From: Buddleja alternifolia
Taxonomy: Eukaryota; Streptophyta; Magnoliopsida; Lamiales; Scrophulariaceae
DNA length: 64,000 nucleotides
Direction: 5' to 3'
Assembly (NCBI GenBank): GCA_019426215.1
Contig: CM033394.1
Span: 42,530,423 to 42,594,422, forward strand
Positions 36,024 to 46,123 of this stretch are shown piece after piece. A program made the translations under genes and the position numbers. Below the pieces are notes generated by a model. It was given only the letters and a program-made list of their open reading frames with translations, did no database searches and was not told the DNA's origin. Positions within the stretch are counted from its first letter, which is position 1; every line of letters begins with the position of its first letter.

Positions 36024-36203
36024 ATGGCGGCGGAGAGTTCAACGTCGGCATTGAGCAGTAGATCTGGCGGCGTAGGAGCATCGATGGACTCGTGCATTGG
36101 TTGCTTGACTTGGAAGAGTGAGATCAGATACAAAGGCATACTCTACAACATCAACACCGAAGAATCCAACATCGGTTTGCGCAACACCGAAGAATTTTGG
36201 TGA
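36024..36203 (+). pseudogene. LSM14/DCP5 (decapping 5) N-terminal fragment
   Basis: An open frame of 59 codons starts MAAESSTSALSSR and includes KSEIRYKGILYNINTEES and NIGLRN, the signature of the Sm-like domain of LSM14/DCP5 proteins, which act in mRNA decapping and P-bodies. It stops at TGA 36201 where the family continues for several hundred residues, and a few residues before KSEIRY are missing compared with the family. No later exon is seen downstream. Probably a transduced or duplicated gene piece lying between the copia element and the third Tic22-like copy. Confidence 0.7.
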
Positions 36204-36418
36204 TATGCTAGTAAAAGATCAGAATTTCTATTATTCGGAATTTTTGAAACATAACTTAAGCAACGATGGAATTGATTAGTGATGCACTGGCTTGAGCTAA
36301 TTCCTCTGAGTAATTTTTGTTTCTCTTTTCCATTGATGCATTTGGAATTGATTAAAAAACCAACAAGGAACCTGAATAATTTCTTTCTCATTTCCAGTGT
36401 GATTCAGTTCTCTTTCTT

Positions 36419-36962
36419 TTCTTTTTTTGAAAAAAAAATCGGTCTTATATATCATTCAATCGAAAGTTTACAACGCTTGGAATAATACAATTCATATCGA
36501 CTCAAACGATGTAGTAAGAACATTTGAAACACCAATTATCAAGTTCTTGAAGATAACAAATCTCAAGAACTCACAAACGAACACAAGAAAATTTTTGTGT
36601 AACTCCTATTCAATGATAGACGAAACTCTCATTCGAGAGAGAAAGCAAACTCTCATGTGAGTGAGAAAAAAAATACTAAAAAGAAATCTAAAACTCTATA
36701 TAAAAATTTATGTATATATTATCCGTTTTCATCTCGAGATCTATCTCTGTCTCTTTAGATCCATATCCGTCTCGTCGGATTTGAAGATATGATGTATAAC
36801 TTGAAAAAGGGTGCTCCAACGAACCCGCTGACGATGGTGGCAGTGGCAGTGTTGAAGTAAATGACTGTTTTACCAAGTCATCGCCGGCAAAGAAAAAAAA
36901 AAAAGGCTAAAATTTAGAGAGACGTGAAGACAGACGAGGAGAGAGACAGAGAGAGGCGTTCG
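36419..36962 (-). mobile_element. Retroposon-like repeat, copy 3, in a Tic22-like exon remnant
   Basis: Homologous to 8790-9320. Flanked by the 12-bp duplication GTTCTCTTTCTT at 36407-36418 and 36963-36974; the target is Tic22-like exon 5. The long variable target duplication and terminal A/T tract fit LINE-type retroposition. Confidence 0.72.
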
Positions 36963-37151
36963 GTTCTCTTTCTTCAAGGATAGCTTTTTCCTAGATCCTC
37001 CTGCCTAATTTACAAAAGAATATGGGATAATTGAATATAAATGTACTATCAAATATATCTAATGGAATTATAGGAATGTGAAATATAATTTTGACCCCAT
37101 AGTTGACCTTTCTAAAGAAATTACGTGGAGATTTAGTTGGCCTATTTGTGC

Positions 37152-37530
37152 GCGGGGGCACTGGAGGGGGCCACCGGCCCCACTCCCCAATCATTTTTTT
37201 TGTTTTTATTATACTACTCATAAAATTTTTAAAATATCTATTTTTGTCTTTATTTCAAATTCTTTTTTATTATAATTCATAAAATTTTCAAAATATTTAT
37301 TTTTGCCCCCCTTTCTCAATGACATAATTATCCTCTTATATTATTCAAATTTATTGTAATTGAACCTAGTTCCTTCTTAGATTTCCCTCCATAAATATAG
37401 TGTACCCTACTGCATGGGGCAAGCCCCCCACACCCCCTTGAATCCTTCACCTATTTGGCAAAAAACAAAGTGTATAGCTATATCACAACAATCTCGCTCC
37501 TCTCACTGAAATTCCTAGCTCTGTCCCTGC
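37152..37530. mobile_element. Small hAT-like element in Tic22-like exon 4 remnant
   Basis: About 379 bp. Imperfect inverted ends GCGGGGGCACTGGAGG and (reverse complement of the right end) GCAGGGACAGAGCTAGG. TTGTGC flanks it on both sides (37146-37151 and 37531-37536). The interior is GC-rich at the left and AT-rich in the middle, with no gene. Confidence 0.6.
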
Positions 37531-39489
37531 TTGTGCTTCCATTGGTCATCATCCTCAAAGCACCGGACTGCAACTCACCAAAAGAAATTTAATTATAGGG
37601 CCACCGTGTGACACAACTTTATTGCCCTACAACTATTTCAGTTGAGCGAAAATGTTGAATGCAAGGTTAATTTTCTACTCGCATGAAGACTAGTTAAATA
37701 TGTTTCTGAATGAAAATGATGGTAAACATAAAATGAAAGTCATTATTCATTTATGTGAAGAGCGTAAATTTCATTTCACCTGTGTAATACTTTATTTTAT
37801 CCCTGAGAAAGTCGGTTATTTTATTAAAGGCCAAAAATCTAGAACGGAGAAAACAGTATATTATGTATGATCAGAGTATTGCCCACAAATATAGTCTCTC
37901 CAGTTCTTTGTGCATGTCTTCTATTCTACTTTGATTTGTCCAATTTACTATATGTCAATTATCACAACGAAAGGATGAATTTATTGCAGTATATGTTATT
38001 TCATCCTTCAATTAAATTTAGAACAATAGAATTAAATTTTACACAATATCCTAAACTTAACCTTATTTATTGTAGACTATGAATGTTTTACCATTCAATT
38101 TAATTTAGAACATCTGAATTCGATTTTGCACAATATGCTTTTGGAAAATTATTATTTAGGGAATAGGAAGAATTCAAATTTATAAAGGCATAACAATTCT
38201 TAACTAATTAGGGAGCAAAGATTACTAAATTTTATAAATTAATAAAATGGTAAATAAATTCAATGCAAAATCATATTTGTGTCAATTATTTTCTTTTTTT
38301 TAATTATTCATGTTCTTCACTTATTAATCTTTTGTTCTTGAGAAATTGTAGTTTAAGTTTTTTTTTTTCCTTCTTACAAAGCTACCAAATAGATTTATCA
38401 AAAAAATGCAAGTAACATTCTATTGCATGTCTAAAACAAATTATTAAAATGACAAACTCAATGCAAAATCATTTTGTCCTCTCTACTTCATATGTTTCCT
38501 AGAAAAATACAAGTTTTTCTACGCACCAAATTTTCTTTCATAGCTAATTAATGTTTATTTATCTTCATTCGTACAAATTGGCCCATCACATTGAACAATA
38601 AATGCAATATAAGTTGGGAAAAACTGTACGACACATCTAAAAAATTTAAAACAATAATATTATATAAGTTTTTCTTTATAAATAATGATTTTGTATTCAT
38701 GACAACTTCATCGTCTCTAGCCTTGTAATTAAATACCGTTAACTATCACTACAAGAAAAACATCAAATAGGAACAAAAAATTAGGAAGCAAAGTAAATTT
38801 GTTGGCAATTGGCTACAAATTTAGCAACCAATGTGATTTCAAGCTCTCCTACAAAATTAACATCACATGATTTTGTTGTAAAAATTAAGAACAAATTTAT
38901 TCGTTCCCAAAATTTGTAGCAAATTTTTCGTTCCATCAAAAAATGGAGGCAAACTTCCCTCCATTTTTCTTGTTCCTAAATTTGTAGCTGAATATTCTAT
39001 AAAATTAAATAAGAAATTAATAAAATTTGCCAACAAAAATATTTGTTGGAAAATGAGAGGAAATATAATATTGTTTTTTAGGAACAAAGCAATTGATGCT
39101 GAATACCCTAATGATTAAAACTAAATAATAAATAAATGTTAATAATTACCTAATAGATTTAAAAATATTTTGTGGAATATATTATAACATGAAGCTATTG
39201 TTAACAAAAACGTAAAAAAAAAACACGCATATATATATATATTATATTTTATCTATTTTAGATGTTATTTATTTTGAATTTTTTCTTAAAATTAAGAAAG
39301 TTGTTATTTATGATTTAGGGTTAAAATTGATCATCTTATAAAATGTCAGTTGCTATTATTTATGTATATAAATTATTGTTAAATTATTAAATATCCTTAG
39401 TACTTTCATTTATTTTCTAACTTATTAATTCAATAGATTGAGTTTTGTCTATATATAGAGCTTAAGTCCGAGCTAAGTGTTATGTGTCC

Positions 39490-39515
39490 TAAACCCCTAA
39501 ACCCTAACCCCCTAA
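39490..39515. repeat. Telomere-like CCCTAAA repeats
   Basis: CCTAAACCCCTAAACCCTAACC directly adjoins the nested CACTA end. Similar short tracts lie at 45572-45600 and 54832-54905. Confidence 0.7.
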
Positions 39516-40190
39516 CACTACAAGAAAAGATAAATTTCGCAACGATTTTTTTAACTACGACATGATTTTCGTTGCGGTTGATAGTGTTTTGGCAACGAAA
39601 AATAGGTATCGTAGCATATTATTTTCTACCAACAACTATTTTAGCACGAAAATTATATTTTGTTGCTAAAAGCGTATTTTTCAACGAGTCGTCGTATGCA
39701 AAATTTATTTGGCAACCATTTTTAGCAATTGCAACAATATATTTTGTTGCGTATGAGTAATTCTTTACGCAACGGTTACAATTCATGGCAAAATCTCATA
39801 ATGTGCCAACGAAATATTTTGTCCTCTATACGTGGTGAAAGGCAACGAAATATGTTGTGGTGAATGCTTTAGTCAATAGGCAATGATAATAACTCGTTGC
39901 AAAACCTCAACATTGGGCAACAAAAAAAAATCGTTCTCTATAAGAGCTCAAAGGCAACGAAATTTGTTGTTGTGGTTGATTCAATAAATAGGCAACAAAA
40001 TCTGTTGTTGTGGTTGACTCAATAAATAGTCAACGAAATATAATCGTACCCGAATATTGAAGTTTCTACACAAAATATTTTGTAGTCTTTGTATATCTTT
40101 AGGCGACAATATATATGGGTGCTACAATGTATTTAGCTACGAAAATTAATCGCATCAAAATGTTGGAACTTTTACAACAATTTTTTTTTG
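39516..40190. mobile_element. Second CACTA left end nested in element A
   Basis: CACTACAAGAAAAGATAAAT followed by subterminal repeats built on CAACGAAA/TTCGTTGC, a different family from element A's own ends. No matching inverted right end was found in the window, so it is truncated or has lost its right end. Confidence 0.65.
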
Positions 40191-40376
40191 TAATCATTTA
40201 TCTTCTCATAAAACAAATCACATTTTTGGGACTTGAACTCCAAATAAAAAAATAAAAAAGAAAAGAACAAAAAAACACTATTGCAGCTGCAGTGAGTTGA
40301 ACTCTTGACCTGGGGGAAAAAAATAGGTACGCTACAAGAAATAGGTACTCTTGACCTGAGTTGAACTTTTGACCTT

Positions 40377-40490
40377 TAGCGACTGTTTAGCGACCGAAGG
40401 TGGTCTCTCTTGATCATTAAAATTAGCAAGAAAACTAGTAGAAGTAAACCTCTGGTTTATTGATTGAAAATGAACATTTTTAGAGTTTAT
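40377..40490. repeat. Direct repeat R1 of cargo cassette (element A)
   Basis: TTTAGCGACTGTTTAGCGAC… through AACATTTTTAGAGTTTATAA. It recurs as R2 at about 45393-45505 in this element and as R1/R2 at about 56512-56625 and 59138-59250 in element B. Confidence 0.85.
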
Positions 40491-41385
40491 AAGAATTCAC
40501 TCTTACTGTGCGAATTTGCTAAAGAATAAATAAGCTTAAAAAGTGCATTGATGTGGAAGAGAATTTATAGGGGTGGAGTTTGAGGATTTTCTTTTTGTGT
40601 GTGAGTGGGGTTATAAATATATATTTGTATATGTATATGTGTATGTGTATGTATATGTTTATATATTAGGAAAAGAAGATTTACTCATATCTTTACCTTT
40701 CTACTGCCACAACAAACTTTTCATTTTTTGGTCGTTAATAGAGATGGAATTTTTCGTCGTTAATTTGCAAATATATTATAAAATACAAATCAATTTTCCA
40801 TGTCCTTTAGAGACTGTTTAGAGACCGAAAGTCAAATTAGTGACGGAAATAGAGACGGAATTTTCCGTCACTAATTTACACATTATATTATAATATAAAA
40901 ATCAATTTTCCATTAACATTAATATTTTTTTTGGTTGTTACTTAACTTTATATACTATATGTTATATTTATTATACCTAAGCAAGGTAAAATTACATTTT
41001 GTTGCTTTTCAAATCTAATAATCAATGTCAACATGACTGATATTAGATAACAAATTCATAATTTTCATGTAAATGTAATTAATACTAACTAGAAATAAAT
41101 ATATATTATTTAGTACTATTAACATAAATATATAAGGCTGAAATACAAATCAAGCTATTCGATAATTGAGATCGGCTCAATTAACAATCAAACACAAATT
41201 TTATAGTTCGATAATGTTTCACATAAATAAGCTTGAACAACAACTTGTTCAGCTCCACTCGACTCATTTACATCCCTATAATACCGTATCAACATTGATT
41301 GGTGGGTCTTAAAGTTAATCATTGCAATGACCAATGGTGGGTAATCATTATAGATTTTTCTATAATTTTTATTTGATGGTGGGTG

Positions 41386-42189
41386 TTAAAGTGAATTAGT
41401 TTTCTTCCCAAGCGTTCTTTTCATGTAACTAAGCTTAAAAAATTTCATCCTTAGCTTTTGTGTTTTTTCTTCCAATTGCATATCTGGAATCTCTTCCATT
41501 AATTGCATCTCTTGTTTCAATTTCTGCAACTCTCTCAACTTCTCATCTCCTTCCTCTTCTCCAAATTCTTGGACATTTTTTATTAGGGTTTGAAGGCTCA
41601 TGAGTTTTCTATGAGGCCATCTCCTAATTCCCAATTCTCTGCACCTTTCCTTCAAAAGGGTTACCCCTACATTCAATTCTTTTGCTGCTTGTTTTATTGG
41701 CATGTAAAAATACTGCGAAATCGTTTTCCTCGACAACATTTTCACTACTTTCCTTGATCCTTTAACTATTTTCTTCTCTTCCTCCACATGTAAATTCTCA
41801 TCAAATGTCATCATTGTCGCGTTATTGGTAGAGTTATCAAATAGCAACTGTTGCTGGCTTAGTTGATCTTCAAATCTTGTTCTCACTTCATTTCCAGAGT
41901 TGCCCCACAATAGTTCTGAAATTAAACACAAAAAGAAAATGAAAATGGAACTATATATTGTATATATTGAAAATAATAATATTTTAAAAAAAGTTCAGAT
42001 TTAATTACCTGGAATGTTAAAAGCAGGGTTATGTGGCGGACTGAAAGATGAATAAAAAGGGTCATTTACTATCATCTCCATCAAAGGAACATCATGAAAT
42101 ACAGTTTCACAAATGAAAAATTCGGGTTGGAAATTCCACTCAATAAATTCCATATCAGATAATAATCCACTGTTTTGCCCAGTTTCCAT
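41386..42189 (-). CDS. RKD-type RWP-RK transcription factor (cargo of CACTA A)
   Basis: Two exons, 42009-42189 and 41386-41915, joined by a 93-bp GT-AG intron (phase 1), give 236 aa with no stop or shift. Exon 1 is acidic/aromatic (METGQNSGLLSDMEFIEW), like the N-terminus of RKD proteins. Exon 2 has the RWP-RK domain: KTISQYFYMPIKQAAKELN, VGVTLLKERCRELGIRRWPH then RK, followed by a Leu/Glu-rich coiled coil. RKD factors bind DNA in the nucleus and in known cases control egg-cell, gametophyte and early embryo programmes. Promoter-like TATATATA tracts lie about 75-100 bp upstream. Whether this copy is transcribed is unknown; a near-identical protein is in CACTA B. Confidence 0.85.
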
Positions 42190-42263
42190 CGTAGTTTGAT
42201 GATGAAAATGAAAATAATTTTTGGTTTTCCGATAGGGGTGGTCAGTGGTGGCAACAAATGGGA

Positions 42264-42288
42264 TTATATATATCTATATATATATATG
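42264..42288 (-). promoter_or_regulatory. TATA-rich tract upstream of the RKD gene (A)
   Basis: TTATATATATCTATATATAT about 75 bp upstream of the start codon, kept with small changes in element B at about 58077-58100. Beyond it lie repeats of the phrase TTTAATGTCAAGAG (42345-42440), also shared by B. Confidence 0.4.
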
Positions 42289-42449
42289 GAAGAGAAGACA
42301 TTTTTGGTTTTACTCAGCAGACATTTTTTACTCAGCCGCCGTGTCCTTTAATGTTAAGAGTCGTGTGACTGTGCTCACTTTAATATCAAGAGACTTCGTT
42401 TCCTTTAATGTCAAGAGATGTCGTGTCCTTTAATGTCAAGAGTCGTGTG

Positions 42450-43300
42450 TTTTTTTAACTTTAAAAAGATATATCTATCATTAAATAATGTCTAATAATG
42501 TGCTTATGTTTAATAATATTTCTTTGTACCCTAAAGTTGTTTCCTTATCTCGATGAAAGATCTTGAGCATATCTTGAAATTCCATATCCTCGATAAAGGT
42601 TAACCAAGTTATTTGGCCTAGACAAAGGTGGACGGATCACATGGTATAATATAGACATATATATACATATATACATGACATTAATTTAAATTTAGCACAC
42701 TAATGTGTACATAGATGATAGGACCACATATATCCAAATGGAATAAGATAACATATAAAGAAATTACCACATTGTCAATTGGGTCCATCGTTTCATTGCA
42801 TTGTTTTTCTCTTTTATCACTATTTTTTTACCTAATAAGCTAAATATGCCCTTACCAATAATCTAAGAGTAAAAAAGAGAAACATAAGAAGAAGATACAA
42901 TAGTTACCTTTTTTTAACATAGAAAATAAATTTTGATGCAAGTTTGTCCTATTATATAAAAAATATTCAATTTATAATTTAAAAAATTAAATGTAGAAAT
43001 TCTAAGATGTACCTAACAAATTATTTGTACATCAAATAACTTTGACATTAATGTAGAAATTCTAAGAGTCGTGTGTTTTTTTAACTTTAAAAAGATATAT
43101 CTATCATTAAATAATGTCTAATAGTGTGCTTATGTTTAATAATAATTCTTTGTACCCTAAAGTTGTTTCCTTATCTCGATGAAAGATCTTGGGCATATCT
43201 CGAAATTCCATATTGCATTATTTTTCTCTTTTATCACTATTTTTTTACCTAATAAGCTAAATTTGCCCTTACCAATAATCTAAGAGTAAAAACTAAAGTT
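42450..43300. other. Gene-free spacer with an internal direct repeat
   Basis: The block GTGTTTTTTTAACTTTAAAA… through GATCTTGGGCATATCT at 43070-43200 repeats 42449-42575, and TTTTTACCTAATAAGCTAAAT at 43242 repeats 42826. No coding potential. Part of it is shared with element B (58268-58510). Confidence 0.6.
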
Positions 43301-43359
43301 AATTAAAGTTAGTATAATTAAAGTTAGTGAGGATCATAGTATAATTAAGGTTAAACAGG

Positions 43360-43612
43360 GGATATTTGTGAGGATCATCTTCCTTCACCAAAACCTACAA
43401 AGAATTTTCAGAGTATAAACAGGGGATATTTGTGAGGATCATCTTCCACGAAAAGGGGAGACAGGGGATCATCTTCCACGGAAAAGGGGAGATATAAATA
43501 GGGGAGACAGGGGATCATCTTGTACGAGTAGAAACAGAGTATAAACAGGGGAGACAGGGGATCATCTTGCACGAGTAGAGACAAAGTATAAACAGGGGAT
43601 AGTTCATATAAA
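43360..43612. repeat. Minisatellite ahead of the F-box gene
   Basis: Units built on AAACAGGGGA, GGGGATCATCTTCCACG and GGGGATCATCTTGTACG are repeated about five times in irregular order, ending just upstream of ATG 43618. They may form the leader or promoter of the F-box gene. Confidence 0.75.
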
Positions 43613-43617
43613 CAACC

Positions 43618-45222
43618 ATGGAACGAGGTACAATTCCTAATAATGGACTTAGTTTCCTTTGTGAGAATATAATTTTTCATGTTATGGGAAGGTTATCAAG
43701 GGATGTATGCATTGTGGAGGCAACCCGATTGGGTCTTTTATCAAAATATTTTCAACATTGTTGGTATTCCAGCCCTACTCTTTTATTCGATATTAACCGT
43801 TTCGAACAAAGGGGTTATCATGGTTTAGATTTTATTCATTTTGTTAATCGCACTATACTTGAACATAATGAAAGTGTGGTTGAAACCTTGAGCTTTGAGT
43901 TACCAATGGGGGCCGAGGCATTGCATTGGATAAGGCAAGAGTGGGTGGCGTTTGGAATAGATCATTTTGTTCGTATACTAAAATTAGTCAGCCGGTTGTC
44001 CACTTCACTCCCTAACAACCTGTTTTTTTCACAAACTCTTGTTCAATTAAAATTATATCTGCCGAACTACATTGTTAGGTGGGAAGATAGATATAATTTA
44101 CGAAATTTAAAAAGACTCATATTGAAGCACATTGTGTTGTATGATAACACATTTTCTTCCCGCCTTGGAAAATGGTGTCCCGAGTTGAATGATTTGCAGT
44201 TATTCAACTGTGATTTTAGAGGACTAACAGAATTTGAGGCATATTTGCCTTCTGTAAAAATATTCAAGATGGCATTCAATCGGGCCCAAGGAAATGTGAA
44301 TATAAAAGTACACTTCCCCAATGCAGATGTCCTTATTATTTTATTGAAACAAGACGAACAGGGTCCGGGCATTTACAAGTATTGGGGTCGTTATCTCGTT
44401 CTTTACAGTGGATAGTACACCGTCATCGAAACTACATCGGATCAACTTGCTCGACATACCGACTACTTCGAGAGGTTGTAAAAATGATGAAAGAATTGCT
44501 ATCCAGCTAACGAGCACGTGTCCCGGTTGATTTTGTTAGGGTATATCTATCTATCTTTGTTTGAATAAGTGCAAATGCTTTTAAGAAGTTGTTTTGATTT
44601 TTTTTTTTTTGAATTGTTTGTTTAGAGGTTGGCACATGTGGAGTCTCTACATCACATTATGGCGAGGTACTTTTTTGTTAATATGCACCGCCTAGAGATC
44701 AGGTGTTCGAAGCTGCTTGACAATCTTGCTGTCACATTGGTGCTCATCAGTAGATGTACAGGCTTGAATGAGCTTAAAGTCGATTTGGTGGTAATATTTT
44801 AAGTTTTATGGTTTGTCGCTTATTAGTTATTACATGGTTTATTAAGCACGTTCTTTGTTTGGATTTCTAAAATAAAATTGTAATTGACTTAACATGTGTA
44901 GGGTGCACCATGGAAAAACGCGAGCATTAGTGTATCCAACTACGTAAAGGACTGGAAGTTGCAAGCAATGGGATTGGAGGCATTGAATGAGGTCACGATC
45001 TTCAACTTCTCGGGTTCTGATTGTGAGCTAAGCTACATTTTGTACGTGTTGTCGCAAGCAACTGAGTTGGGTACACTAAATATCTATTGTGTTAATCAAT
45101 TTTTTGATGATCCAATTGGTGTGTATAAGAGGGCATCAATTAGAGCGTATGAAGCTACCGCGTCAAACAATGTGCAAATTCGTTTCATAAAAGGGGCTTA
45201 CCCTAGAATAAGAGGAGAATGA
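43618..45222 (+). pseudogene. F-box/FBD-like gene with a frameshift (cargo of CACTA A)
   Basis: First exon from ATG 43618 encodes an F-box-like start (GLSFLCENIIFHVMGRLSRD then LLSKYFQHCWYSSPTLLFD) and LRR-like sequence (LRNLKRLILKHIVLYDN, WCPELNDLQLFNCDF). Near 44370 the reading shifts: the original frame stops at 44413 while another frame stays coding-like (TSIGVVISFFTVDSTPSSKL) to 44517. Two further exons, 44626-44790 and 44902-45222 (GAPWKNASISVSNYVKD, VQIRFIKGAYPRIRGE), have GT-AG borders and open frames and look like an FBD-type end. F-box proteins recruit substrates to SCF ubiquitin ligases. Probably captured host DNA, now damaged; a missed small intron could restore the frame. Confidence 0.65.
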
Positions 45223-45392
45223 AAATTGCACCGAGTCCGAGTGTTTGATGGTGTACACCAGGTGTTTGATTTAGTGACACAATTATGTATATATCTTGAA
45301 AGTATTTCAATTTTTCGAAAAAATGAAGGGCAATGTATATATGAAGAGGGCTTTGAAATTTTTGATTTATTGATACAATGTTGTATTATTTA

Positions 45393-45560
45393 GCGACTGT
45401 TTAGCGACCGAAGGTGGTCTCTCTTAATGATTAAACTTAGCAAGAAAACTAGTAGAAGTAAACCTCTGGTTTTTTGATTGAAAATGAACATTTTTAGAGT
45501 TTATAACTAAATGAACAAAAGTGATGAGTTATACCTAAAACCCATATAAAGTAAAATTAT
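45393..45560. repeat. Direct repeat R2 of cargo cassette (element A)
   Basis: Same start as R1, but continues ATAACTAAATGAACAAAAGTG…, exactly as R2 in element B. Preceded in both elements by ACAATGTTGTATTA. Confidence 0.85.
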
Positions 45561-45849
45561 TCATAAATGGCTACCTAGGCCCTAAACCCTAAACTCTAAA
45601 CTCGAGCCAAAAAATATATCTTGTAAGATAGTAATAATGAAATTCTATAGGTTATAGAAACACAATAATTAGTTCTTCCAAAATAATCCACCATTGGTCA
45701 TTAATCATTAACTTTAAGACCCACCAAAAGACTAAGAATTTCTTTTAAGATTCCATATTTCCTCCTGCTTTTATCTCCCCCTCTCTCCCTTTTCCCTCCT
45801 TAAATAACTTCCCCTGTTTTTTAATATTTACCAAAAGAAAAAAAAATCC

Positions 45850-46123
45850 TACACCATTTTTCATTGTTGGCGGATTGGCGCCCACTGATAGCGCCAAGAG
45901 AAATGAAAATCCTCAAATCCCAAAATTTAAAAATTTCAAAGTCTCAAAGCCCTAGCCATCTATATTCCCTTTCTTCTTTTTCTTCTTTACTCTCTAGACT
46001 GATCAGCTTTCAGTTCTCCCTCCTCCGAGGCAAGTTTCATTTTCTCTATATCTGTACATTTTCTTAAATTGATTATCTTCTATTACTTAGCCTATATTGG
46101 TATTTTCTTTGTCTTTTCTACTA
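45850..46123 (+). other. Possible captured host leader in front of TnpD
   Basis: 45900-46027 reads as an open frame (MKILKSQNLKISKSQSPS…, Ser/Leu/Phe-rich, organelle-presequence-like) followed by GAG/GCAAGT, an ideal GC-AG intron donor. The matching acceptor CTACTAG at 46117-46123 precedes the first TnpD-like codons. The phase does not join the two frames, so it would serve only as untranslated leader. Inference. Confidence 0.35.

Noticed and set aside
40330..40345. CGCTACAAGAAATAGG as another CACTA terminus
   Set aside because: The second base is wrong, no partner end or target duplication was found, and the short match can occur by chance in CACTA-rich DNA.
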